56,282 nt of DNA from positions 1 to 56,282 of the forward strand of contig JAUZRP010000041.1 of assembly GCA_030950395.1 (NCBI GenBank), read 5' to 3'. Position 1 is the first letter of the stretch; the number at the start of each line of letters is the position of its first letter. The position numbers were made by a program, and so were the translations under genes. Positions 35,973 through 44,537 of this stretch are shown one piece after another. The DNA comes from Desulfonauticus sp. (GTDB lineage Bacteria > Desulfobacterota > Desulfovibrionia > Desulfovibrionales > Desulfonatronovibrionaceae). Below the pieces are notes generated by a model that ran no database searches, was not told the origin of the DNA, and saw only the letters and a program-made list of their open reading frames with translations.

Positions 35973-38210
35973 TTAATAAGAATACAATTTTCTTTCTCCC
36001 ATGGTCAATAAGGCCTGGTACAAATTATCTCTCATAAATCGTCTATCCCAGACCCCCTGAATATGACCCCGACTAAGGGCATTGTAGGCTTTGTGATAAT
36101 TTGGGGGTATCTCAATTCCCGTAGTTTCTCTAATTACGCCAGGACCTGCAAATCCCAGATTTGAGGAGCGAATAGCAAACTGATAAGGAGAACAACCCAA
36201 AAAACTCGCCACAGGGCCTGCATAAGAATTGGTATCGTAAACTACAATATACAAACCACCTTTTTCCAGATAATTACGAATTGTCATGGTGCATCTTGGC
36301 ATTTGAATAACACCGTTAGTGCCTTCTTGAATCCTGATACCTGCCGTACCGTGGACATAAGCTATAAAAGGACGATGTTTTAAGTTAGCTTTTTCCACAG
36401 CCCGAATAAATTTTTCTCCTTCTGCTGCTCCCACTGTGCCTCCTCTAAACTTGGCCATAAGCACTGCCACTACTACTTCTATACCTTTAACCGAAGCCTC
36501 AAAAGTAAGACAAGCACTTTTATGCCCGGAGAGTTGTTTGGCCTTTTCTAATTTATGAGAGAAGCCTTCAAAATCTAAGGGATTTCCAGCTTCTATGTGC
36601 GCGTTAAACTCCTTGATAGAACCAGGATCAAAAACGTGGTGCAAGTACCATTCATGCTCCATAGGGAAATGATGCCCACAATAGGCACATACCCCGGCCA
36701 TATCTCCAAACAAATCAGGCGCCCATTGGTCCAGGCAACCTTCTTTTTCTGCATTAGGACAACTAACGGCTCTATCAACTCTCGCCTGAGGACTAATATA
36801 CCTGTTTTTGGGTTCTTTTTCCTGCCACTTGGACAAACTGACTAATTCACAAGTCTTTTGATTATATTTTTTGCACAATGGAATCTTACAAACCCAAAAA
36901 CTTACTTTTCTCTGTAACCTATCAATAACAGCTAAACTTTCTCCTTTAAGATCTTCCCACAAGTGCACTATTTTTTGTTTATTTCTTTTAAAAAAATCAT
37001 ACCGTAACAGACTGTAAATCCCCCACAAGGCTTCTTCGCTCTTCTCTTTTAGGCGATCTATCCAGGAACTATTGTCAATATAGGCATGTTTACTCATTTG
37101 CCTAAACTTGGCATAACGTTCTTCCACAAGTCTGGCCTTGGCTTTGGCAGTTAGACTCCAGCGCACATAAATATTGGGGCTATTTAGCTTTCTCAAGGCA
37201 AGAGAGCGAAACAAATTAATCCCTCGAACTCTTAAAACCACTTCATCGGTAGCTCTGATAACTTCATTTCTAAGCACCTTAAAAAAATCATAATGCTCGG
37301 GTCTGGCTCCCAAAGGGGGTTCTTTGATGATCTTATCAATATAGCCCATAATTAAATTATCATCTGCTGTAATTTTTAATTGAGCTGCACATTTTTCAAC
37401 CAACTCAGGTGTAATCTTGCCTTTAGCCTTGATCTTGCCCTCAATAGCAGCAGCTCCCTCTGGAGAGATAACAGAATAATATCCATGCGAGAGCATAAGT
37501 CTGGTATCTGCCAGGGCTATGGCTTCTGCGCCGCCAGAGCCACCTTCTGAAAATACGGCTATAATAGGAACTTTTAGACCCGCCATCTCGTAAAGATTTC
37601 TGGCAATTTGTTGAGCTGCGCCAGGATAATCTTCTATAGGATAAGCTCCTGGGGTAAACACATAGGTGTGAATGGGAATATTTTCTCGCTCGGCCACTTT
37701 CATATATTGAAGGGCCTTAGCATTACCCCAGGGTTTTACTGAACCACCATTTCTAAATTCTTCTCCATGTCCCTTTTCCTGACCTATAACCATTACCGGT
37801 TGATGATATATTTTGTTGCCCACTTTTCTGGTAATGTAAGCTCTGGCAATAAGCATAGCCGGATCTATACTATATTCATCCTGACCACCTATTTCTGTAT
37901 AATTATCATACACGTTTTCCAAAATATCTTTAAGACAGATGCGCTGAGGATGTCTGACTATACGCACCTTGTCCATTGGGGTAAGCCTTCTATCCAACTT
38001 ATTTTCCAAAAAAGTAAATAGCTCTTTCAAAGACTTTAATTTTTGTTTACTTTCACTCAAACTCAATTGTTTGTAAGAATTAACAAAATCATTTAGTTTT
38101 GTCTGCAGCAAAACAATATTTTCGTTTTCTTTATGGGCAAAAATATCCTTTATGTAATCCAACCTTTCTTGCAAAATTTGAACTTCCTTTTCTACATCTA
38201 ATAAAATCAT
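35973..38210 (-). CDS. Fused acetyl-CoA carboxylase carboxyltransferase (alpha then beta)
   Basis: Transfers carboxyl from carboxybiotin to acetyl-CoA to give malonyl-CoA. 745 residues in one chain. The N-terminal AccA-like half (about 95-350) has SEGGSGGAEAIALAD and SVISPEGAAAIEG. A linker of about 120 residues follows. The C-terminal AccD-like half (about 475-740) has a zinc finger (SCPNAEKEGC ... CAYCGHHFP) and GGTVGAAEGEKF, GTAGIRIQEG. The order alpha-beta is the reverse of the beta-alpha order of plant or actinobacterial fusions. AGAGGGTG precedes the ATG. The biotinyl protein follows 21 bases on. Confidence 0.88.
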   Translation of the reverse strand: MILLDVEKEVQILQERLDYIKDIFAHKENENIVLLQTKLNDFVNSYKQLSLSESKQKLKSLKELFTFLENKLDRRLTPMDKVRIVRHPQRICLKDILENVYDNYTEIGGQDEYSIDPAMLIARAYITRKVGNKIYHQPVMVIGQEKGHGEEFRNGGSVKPWGNAKALQYMKVAERENIPIHTYVFTPGAYPIEDYPGAAQQIARNLYEMAGLKVPIIAVFSEGGSGGAEAIALADTRLMLSHGYYSVISPEGAAAIEGKIKAKGKITPELVEKCAAQLKITADDNLIMGYIDKIIKEPPLGARPEHYDFFKVLRNEVIRATDEVVLRVRGINLFRSLALRKLNSPNIYVRWSLTAKAKARLVEERYAKFRQMSKHAYIDNSSWIDRLKEKSEEALWGIYSLLRYDFFKRNKQKIVHLWEDLKGESLAVIDRLQRKVSFWVCKIPLCKKYNQKTCELVSLSKWQEKEPKNRYISPQARVDRAVSCPNAEKEGCLDQWAPDLFGDMAGVCAYCGHHFPMEHEWYLHHVFDPGSIKEFNAHIEAGNPLDFEGFSHKLEKAKQLSGHKSACLTFEASVKGIEVVVAVLMAKFRGGTVGAAEGEKFIRAVEKANLKHRPFIAYVHGTAGIRIQEGTNGVIQMPRCTMTIRNYLEKGGLYIVVYDTNSYAGPVASFLGCSPYQFAIRSSNLGFAGPGVIRETTGIEIPPNYHKAYNALSRGHIQGVWDRRFMRDNLYQALLTMGERKLYSY

Positions 38211-38554
38211 ACACCCTCTCCTTTTAACCCCATTCCCAAAAACTATCTCACCACTTATACAGGCTATGGATTATCTCGTAAGAACGACAAATATCTGACC
38301 AATTTCCTCTTATTCCTTCCAATGCTATTGGCAGCTTTTCTTCTAGCATCTATTTTTTACCCCACCTATTGGACACCCATAACCCATTTTTCCTTCTTAA
38401 CGTTTAATATTTAAAGCTAATCTCCACTCTTAATCACATCCCGTACTCAAATAAGCAGTGTCACGCAACGGCAAAATCACAAACCAATACAATCCCTTAC
38501 TGTTGTCATTAGTGCTATTAGAGTAAATTAAGTGCTAATTTCATAGACTTTAAT
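38211..38554. other. 344-base gap between accC and the carboxyltransferase gene
   Basis: No gene is visible. The pyrimidine-rich plus strand has no strong hairpin. AGTGCTATTA (38511) and AGTGCTAATT (38531) are direct repeats exactly 20 bases apart. They could be paired operator half-sites, close to the end of accC and about 300 bases upstream of the carboxyltransferase start. Confidence 0.4.
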
Positions 38555-39961
38555 TTAAAATTTTAAAATACTTTCTGTTTTTTGTTTTAGAAATTTAAGG
38601 TTAGATTTAAGAGGTTCTCCCCGTTTGTTTTTACCTTCCAACACTACTTCATTCAAAAACTTCAGACCATTTCGTTTGGCTTCTTCCAGATTCTTGCCCC
38701 AGACAATGGCCATAGCCAAATTAGGATCAAACTCTGTAGGTATTTCGTAAGGTCTATCCTGAGGCACATGAGTAAATACTTTGGCCCATTCATATTTAGG
38801 CCAGGAAAACCTCTCAATAGTACCCACCCAGGGTTGAAAATCTTCTTCTGGGGATTCTGCAATGATACGATACTCTATGCCCACTCCAGTAAAAGTAATG
38901 TCTCTTTGAGTATAGGTTAATTTTTCTCCCAATCCCAGGCGGATCTGCTCTTCTATTATGTCCACATCTTTTCCTTTCACTCTAGAAATAATTGCAGAGA
39001 CCCCATTTTCTACCTGAATCCTAGTATTAACCTCCATAAGAAAAGGCTGCCCTGTAGGACTAACAATCCACTCCCAGGTCCCTACATTGTCATAGCCCAC
39101 ATATTTGGCCATGCGAATAGAATACTTCACGATATCATTCAATACCTTGTTGGCATCAAAAGCATAAGATATGGTTTTAGGATAAAAACCTGGAGCCACT
39201 TCTATTCTTTTTTGCCTTCCTGTAGATTGAATAGTGCAATTCCTGGTGCCAAAATGCACCACATTGCCATACTTATCCGCTACGATTTGCACTTCAAGAT
39301 GATTAAAGTCAAAGATACGCTGCTCAATAAGCACGCCGTCATTGCCAAATTGGCGCTGGGCATAGTTACGTAATCTTCTCAACACGGTTTTAAACCTATC
39401 CAGATCCCCCACCTCTTCTATGCCCATACCTCCTCCACCAGCAGAGGCTTTTACCAAAATTACAGGATATTCAATGCCTTGCTCCTTTTGGAAATTAAAC
39501 AAATTCCTGGCCAATTCTTCAGCCTCCAGATCGTCATAAATAGGTCTATCAGACCCAGGAACTGTAGGCACGTTTAGCATTCGGGCCAGTCTTTTGGTAT
39601 TTATCTTGTCCCCTAAATCTTTTACAATCTTCCAGTTCGGACCTATAAAAATTAGAGGACGGGTCCTTTGCGTAGCCCGCCTGGCAAAGCGATAGTTTTC
39701 TGCAAAAAAACCATATCCTGGATGAATTGCTGTGGCCTGACTGTGATCTGCCACGGCAAAAATCTCATTGGCATCCAGGTATGAGCTTATCCTGTACAAA
39801 CTCTTTTCCCCTCCATACTTTAAAGCCAATTCACAATGCATGGAGGCTCTATCTTCCTTGGTATAAACACACACAAAATCCAGACCCAAACGCCTACAGG
39901 CCTCTAAAATACGAATAGCTATTTCACCACGATTGGCTATTAGTACTTTATGTTTCTTCAT
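38555..39961 (-). CDS. accC: Biotin carboxylase (acetyl-CoA carboxylase subunit)
   Basis: 468-residue ATP-grasp enzyme that carboxylates biotin with bicarbonate and ATP. Motifs: HKVLIANRGEIAIRI at the N-terminus, HPGYGFFAEN, the glycine loop KASAGGGGMGIEE, and EVNTRIQVENGVS, where the widely conserved histidine after QVE is asparagine. The start overlaps pilZ by 14 bases. No Shine-Dalgarno is obvious, so translation probably depends on coupling to pilZ. The carboxyltransferase gene is 344 bases downstream. Confidence 0.9.
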   Translation of the reverse strand: MKKHKVLIANRGEIAIRILEACRRLGLDFVCVYTKEDRASMHCELALKYGGEKSLYRISSYLDANEIFAVADHSQATAIHPGYGFFAENYRFARRATQRTRPLIFIGPNWKIVKDLGDKINTKRLARMLNVPTVPGSDRPIYDDLEAEELARNLFNFQKEQGIEYPVILVKASAGGGGMGIEEVGDLDRFKTVLRRLRNYAQRQFGNDGVLIEQRIFDFNHLEVQIVADKYGNVVHFGTRNCTIQSTGRQKRIEVAPGFYPKTISYAFDANKVLNDIVKYSIRMAKYVGYDNVGTWEWIVSPTGQPFLMEVNTRIQVENGVSAIISRVKGKDVDIIEEQIRLGLGEKLTYTQRDITFTGVGIEYRIIAESPEEDFQPWVGTIERFSWPKYEWAKVFTHVPQDRPYEIPTEFDPNLAMAIVWGKNLEEAKRNGLKFLNEVVLEGKNKRGEPLKSNLKFLKQKTESILKF

Positions 39962-40358
39962 CTTCTTGTTTTAACTCCTTAAATCTTTTCATCTTCAATT
40001 TAGCTAAATATCTCTTTTGAACTTCTAATACAATTTTATCCAACTTCAACACGTCCCTTCGAGTTAAGCCTTCAAACTCACAGGCAATAAAATCCTTATC
40101 TTCACGCACCACTCTGAGCTTTGCTTTTAAAAGAGGTTTGTCCTTGATTAACAACATACCTTCCAGGCTAGCTCCTTTCTGAAAAGAAGGAAAACCATTT
40201 TTCCAAAAAGAAACCCCTGTACTGCTCAGGTCCCTAACCTGATAAGTATGATTATCTATAACGATTTTAAATTTGTTGGCCCTTATTCTAAAACACCTGC
40301 GTTTAGATTGGTGCTTTGGATTATATTTTATCGTAAAATTATCTAAAAACACGTCCAT
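39948..40358 (-). CDS. PilZ-domain c-di-GMP receptor
   Basis: 136 residues with the PilZ signatures KRRCFRIR (RxxxR-type switch) near 19-26 and DLSSTGVSF (D/NxSxxG) near 43-51. It should bind cyclic di-GMP. It follows motB by 18 bases and overlaps accC, so stator output and possibly fatty-acid synthesis are transcribed with a second-messenger sensor. AAGGAATTTAAT precedes the ATG. It resembles the small PilZ proteins that brake flagellar motors, but its target is not shown. Confidence 0.85.
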   Translation of the reverse strand: MDVFLDNFTIKYNPKHQSKRRCFRIRANKFKIVIDNHTYQVRDLSSTGVSFWKNGFPSFQKGASLEGMLLIKDKPLLKAKLRVVREDKDFIACEFEGLTRRDVLKLDKIVLEVQKRYLAKLKMKRFKELKQEDEET

Positions 40359-40376
40359 ATTAAATTCCTTTTATAG

Positions 40377-41108
40377 TTAGGGAGCTATCATCTTTTCCAG
40401 GACAAATTCCACGCGCCTATTTTTGGCTCTATTTTGGGGAGAATTATTGGGATATAGAGGATTTAAGTCTGCCAGACCAGTTGCCATAAGCCTTTGAGGC
40501 TCAATGCCAAGTTGTAATAAGTAACGAAGTACATTTACAGCTCGCAAAGCTGAAATCTCCCAATTATCTTTAAACCTGCTGCCCGCTCTAGGAGGGACGT
40601 TATCTGTATAACCAATAATATTTATCTTTTGATCTGGATGGGTAATAAAAAAATCTTTTAATTCTCGAATAATCTTCTTCCCCTCAGGAGTTAAAGTAAC
40701 CTGTCCTGAAGGAAATAATACGTCTGCAGGAAGTCTTAAAATAATCTTGCCAGACTCCAGATAGGCTCCAACAATACCTTCCAACCCCTTTTGAGTATAA
40801 AAATATTGTAAATCAGCAAAGACTTTTTTTTGTCCCTCTAAAATTTCCCGATACTGCCGAATTTCATCTACAGATACTCCTTCTAAATCCTCCCCTATGG
40901 GGGTTTGAATAGTTCCTTTTTGCCCCCGCCCAAGAGCCTGTCTTACAGATAAAATAGCCTGCTCAAAGTTTTTTTTGTTGAGACTAGACATAGAATAAAG
41001 CAAAATAAAAAAAACCAACAAAAGCATGGACAGATCAGCAAAAGTGGTCAGCCAAGGAGCATCATTGTCGTCATCATCCAAGATATTATCTTTCTTATCT
41101 TCGATCAT
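40377..41108 (-). CDS. motB: Flagellar motor stator protein MotB
   Basis: 243 residues: a single membrane helix with the proton/sodium-binding aspartate D25 in TTFADLSMLLLVFF, a plug/linker, then an OmpA-like peptidoglycan-binding domain (INIIGYTDNVPP ... NRRVEFVLEKM). Overlaps motA by 14 bases and is coupled to it. It anchors the stator to the cell wall. Confidence 0.95.
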   Translation of the reverse strand: MIEDKKDNILDDDDNDAPWLTTFADLSMLLLVFFILLYSMSSLNKKNFEQAILSVRQALGRGQKGTIQTPIGEDLEGVSVDEIRQYREILEGQKKVFADLQYFYTQKGLEGIVGAYLESGKIILRLPADVLFPSGQVTLTPEGKKIIRELKDFFITHPDQKINIIGYTDNVPPRAGSRFKDNWEISALRAVNVLRYLLQLGIEPQRLMATGLADLNPLYPNNSPQNRAKNRRVEFVLEKMIAP

Positions 41109-41853
41109 ATTTTCTTTCTCCAGGAGCTACAAAAGAAGACAATTTCTCATAAACAAACGTGGGGTTGTTGTTTTCCAAAATACTTTTGGCTCCTTCAAAA
41201 ATAATTTCTAAATGCAAAATTTCTTCCATGGTTCTACTTTTCAACTTACCTGCAATGGGAAGAAATAATAAATTTGCCAATAATGCTCCGTAAAACGTAG
41301 TCAATATGGCCACGGCCATAGCAGGACCAATGGCCTTTGGATCGTGTAACTGTGTTAGCATTTGGACAAGTCCAATTAAGGTCCCAATCATTCCAAAGGC
41401 AGGGGCATAATTGCCCATTTTTTTAAAGACGTCTTGGATAATAGCATGTCTATTTCGAAGAGAAGTTATTTCTATCTGTAGGGTCTCTGTGATCAGATTG
41501 GCATCAGCATTGTCCGCTATGAGCTGACAAGCCTTTTTAAGAACCTTGTTGTCTGTTTCTATGTTTTCTAAGGCTAAAAGCCCATCTCTTCTGCTTATCT
41601 CTGCAATTTTAACTATAGAATTTACCACCTGATTTGGAGTCACTTTTTTTTTGGTAAAGATGTAAAATCCGGCCTTAAAGGCTTTCAAAATATCAGAAAG
41701 GGGAAAATTCACACAAGTAGAAGCAATAGTTCCACCTAACACAATCATCATACCCGGTATATTAATAAATACGTCAGTAGCTCCTCCCAAAAAAATAGCG
41801 CCTATAATCAAGGCAAATCCGGCAAATATACCAAAAAAAGTTGCAATGTCCAT
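41095..41853 (-). CDS. motA: Flagellar motor stator protein MotA
   Basis: 252 residues with four membrane segments and a large cytoplasmic loop (about 65-145). PAFGMIGTLIGLVQML carries the conserved proline of the torque-generating interface. AAAGGT precedes the ATG. It is the first gene of the minus-strand motAB-pilZ-accC series and divergent from pnp. Confidence 0.95.
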   Translation of the reverse strand: MDIATFFGIFAGFALIIGAIFLGGATDVFINIPGMMIVLGGTIASTCVNFPLSDILKAFKAGFYIFTKKKVTPNQVVNSIVKIAEISRRDGLLALENIETDNKVLKKACQLIADNADANLITETLQIEITSLRNRHAIIQDVFKKMGNYAPAFGMIGTLIGLVQMLTQLHDPKAIGPAMAVAILTTFYGALLANLLFLPIAGKLKSRTMEEILHLEIIFEGAKSILENNNPTFVYEKLSSFVAPGERKYDRR

Positions 41854-41936
41854 AATTTACCTTTACAATTTAGTTAATGTTTTGGGGTATGATAAAAAAA
41901 TATAGTTCCAAAAACTCCCTTAAACACGAGACCGTT

Positions 41937-42755
41937 ATGATGCAAAAACAAAAAATATGCAAGTCTTATGAGTGGTTACTAAAAAATATCTCTCCTACAC
42001 CAAGCATTGCTCTCATCTTGGGGAGTGGATTAGGTGATTTTATTGATCCAACAAACGTAAAGCAAGTCTTTAACTATCAAGATATCCCAGAATTTCCTGT
42101 ATCCACTGCTCCAGGGCATGCGGGCAAATTATTTCATATCAATCTACACGGCAAAAACATTCTGGTCTTCTCAGGAAGATTCCATTTATATGAAGGCTAC
42201 TCTCCTTTTGAAGTGGTCTATGGGGTTCGAGTTGCAGGCCTAATGGGGGTAAAGACTCTTATCCTTACCAATGCAGCAGGAGCTCTAAACCCTCTGTTTA
42301 AGGCAGGAGAACTAATGCTGATTACAGATCACATAAACTTTAGTGGAGAAAACCCTCTGATAGGAGAAAATTGGGATGATTTTGGACCACGTTTCCCTGA
42401 TATGAGCCAAGTCTATTCCCAAACACTGCAAGAACTGGCAGAAAAAGTAGCTCTAGACATAAGCTTGCCTCTATATAAAGGAATATATATTCAAATCAAA
42501 GGTCCTAGCTTGGAAACTCCAGCAGAAACAAGGGTCTTTAGGCTTTTAGGAGCGGATGCTATAGGCATGTCCACAGTTTTAGAAGCCATAGCAGCCAAAC
42601 ACATGGGGATGAATATTGTGGGCATTTCCTGTTTAACCAATAAAAATTTACCTGACTGCATGTCGCCTACTTCTGAAGAAGAAATTCTAAATATGGCCAG
42701 AAAAACAAATAAAAAATTAAAACTGTTTTTAGATAATTTTATTCAAAATTTGTAA
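41937..42755 (+). CDS. Purine nucleoside phosphorylase
   Basis: Phosphorolysis of purine nucleosides to base and ribose-1-phosphate. 272 residues from ATG 41937, which matches family length; the frame extends 20 codons further to ATG 41877, with another ATG at 41889. Motifs: LILGSGLGDF, SGRFHLYEGY, TNAAGALNP and GPSLETPAETRV with GADAIGMSTV, all typical of the trimeric PNP/MTAP group. Specificity (guanosine or methylthioadenosine) cannot be settled by eye. Confidence 0.9.
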   Translation: MMQKQKICKSYEWLLKNISPTPSIALILGSGLGDFIDPTNVKQVFNYQDIPEFPVSTAPGHAGKLFHINLHGKNILVFSGRFHLYEGYSPFEVVYGVRVAGLMGVKTLILTNAAGALNPLFKAGELMLITDHINFSGENPLIGENWDDFGPRFPDMSQVYSQTLQELAEKVALDISLPLYKGIYIQIKGPSLETPAETRVFRLLGADAIGMSTVLEAIAAKHMGMNIVGISCLTNKNLPDCMSPTSEEEILNMARKTNKKLKLFLDNFIQNL

Positions 42756-42780
42756 TTCGTAATGTAATTAGTAATTGGGG
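42751..42780. repeat. Intergenic TAATTAGTAATTGG repeat, copy 5
   Basis: TTGTAATTCGTAATGTAATT followed by AGTAATTGGGGTT, immediately over the pnp stop. Same family as the repeats at 261, 12229, 22328 and 25100. Confidence 0.45.
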
Positions 42781-42854
42781 TTGGGTAAGAACGATTTGTT
42801 TATCATTTTAGTTTGAGATGTAAAAAATTAGTTCATGGCTCATACTATAAGCCC

Positions 42855-42882
42855 TTGTCAAATTAATTTAAATAGTTAATAT
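42855..42882 (+). promoter_or_regulatory. Putative promoter of the HEAT-receiver gene
   Basis: TTGTCA (42855-42860), a 16-base AT-rich spacer and TAATAT (42877-42882), 41 bases before the start codon. Confidence 0.4.
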
Positions 42883-42923
42883 TAAATTTTTCTACAATAA
42901 AAACAAGAGGGAGGATTAGACCA

Positions 42924-44537
42924 ATGGATTTTGATCCCAAGGATCTCATAAAAGAGATAGAGTTTAACGTCCGCCAGAGGGACAAAATAAAAGCCGGGGT
43001 TGTTTTGTCCTATCTTTCGAAGTTAGACAAAGAACATAGAACGCAGGTGTATAGAATTTTGGCCTCAGGCAATCCTGAATTTAGTCTACCATTTTTTATA
43101 GAGTTTTTACAAAAAGATCCATCTCTTATCAACGACTCAGACTTTAAAACAGCTTTTTTAGAACTTGTGTTTGCAGATCCTCACTTATTTGGCGAGATGC
43201 TGGTAAATGGAGTTGAACCCAGAACTGTTTTAATCAAATTTGCAGGAGAAACAAGGCTACCAGAATTTGTGGATTATCTGATAGAAATTTTAACCTCTTC
43301 TCAGGACGAAGAAGTTCTGGAAAGTGCTATCCTGGCACTGGGCCAAATTGGAGATCCAGAGGCCACCACTCCGGTAAGCGAATTTCTCTATTCCAACAAC
43401 AGGAGACTAATGCTGGCAGCTGTAAAAGCCCTGGGCCAAATTGGCTCGCCCACAGCTATAAAAAGGTTATCCGAAAAAATGGGACAGGACCCCAATCTGG
43501 ACATCTTAATTTTGGATATATTTGCCAATATCCAGGATAGTCTTAGTTTAAGCAAATTAAACGAAGCCTTGAGTTCTCATTATGCTCACTTAAGAAATTA
43601 TGCCAAAAACAAACTAGTCAAAATAGGCAGCAAAGCAGTTCCTTTTCTCATAGAAAATTTAACTTATGACGACCCTGATTTGTTGATCCACACCTTAAAC
43701 GTACTGGGAGAAATTGGAGATCCTGCTGCCGTAACACCCATTCGCAAGCTCCTAAATTCGCACCCTCTTAACGCCAATGTAAGGTTTGCAGCCTATGAAG
43801 CTCTCGGCATGTTACCTGTGGAAAAAGGAGCCTACACTTTGGCTGCAGGTCTAACAGATCACGACGAGCACGTGAGGGTAGCTGCGGTATCTGCTGTAGA
43901 GCACAATATCAACCCTATCCTTGTGGCTGGCATTAGAAATATGGTCAAAGAAGAAAATGAAGAAACTAAAAAGATCGTGGAAGCCGTTCTAACAGCTCAG
44001 GCCAAAGATCTATTTTTGAACCTGTTAGAAGAAGAAAGTTTTCAAAAAATTGCCATAGATTTTCTAAAAAATAAAGCTCCTAGCGACGTGCGCGATTTCT
44101 ATTGTGATTTGCTGCGCAAATATGGCTATGCAGATTTAGTAGATAAGATCAAATCTAAAGAAAAAGACAAACCAAGACCTATTGCCCTAGCTGTTGACGA
44201 TTCTAAAATGATCCTCTCTCTTTATAAGTCCAAGTTATTTGAACTTGGATTTGAACCAGTTTTATTTCCCAATCCTAAAAAAGCAGTGGAATGGTTAAAG
44301 AAAAATAAACCTAACATTATGTTTACGGATCTAAACATGCCCGAAATGACAGGGATAGAATTAACAGCTGAAACTAGAAAAATCTACTCTAAAAATGAAC
44401 TGCCTATAATCATGGTAACTACCCAAAACGAAGCTACAGACAATGAAGCAGCTCTAAAAGCTGGCGTAAGTGATATCTTGTACAAACCTTTTACAACAGA
44501 AGATCTGGAGAAAAAAATTAAGGAATTCTTAAGTTGA
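42924..44537 (+). CDS. HEAT-repeat protein with C-terminal response-regulator receiver domain
   Basis: 537 residues. Residues about 20-400 are alpha-helical HEAT/PBS-type repeats (ESAILALGQIGDPEATTPV, ALGQIGSPTAIKRL, VLGEIGDPAAVTPI). Residues about 417-537 form a CheY-like receiver with VDDSKMI, phospho-acceptor aspartate in IMFTDLNMPEM and KPFTTED. No output domain follows, so the HEAT scaffold is the likely effector surface. No kinase gene is next to it. It overlaps nadE by 4 bases (TTGA), so translation is coupled. Confidence 0.85.
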   Translation: MDFDPKDLIKEIEFNVRQRDKIKAGVVLSYLSKLDKEHRTQVYRILASGNPEFSLPFFIEFLQKDPSLINDSDFKTAFLELVFADPHLFGEMLVNGVEPRTVLIKFAGETRLPEFVDYLIEILTSSQDEEVLESAILALGQIGDPEATTPVSEFLYSNNRRLMLAAVKALGQIGSPTAIKRLSEKMGQDPNLDILILDIFANIQDSLSLSKLNEALSSHYAHLRNYAKNKLVKIGSKAVPFLIENLTYDDPDLLIHTLNVLGEIGDPAAVTPIRKLLNSHPLNANVRFAAYEALGMLPVEKGAYTLAAGLTDHDEHVRVAAVSAVEHNINPILVAGIRNMVKEENEETKKIVEAVLTAQAKDLFLNLLEEESFQKIAIDFLKNKAPSDVRDFYCDLLRKYGYADLVDKIKSKEKDKPRPIALAVDDSKMILSLYKSKLFELGFEPVLFPNPKKAVEWLKKNKPNIMFTDLNMPEMTGIELTAETRKIYSKNELPIIMVTTQNEATDNEAALKAGVSDILYKPFTTEDLEKKIKEFLS

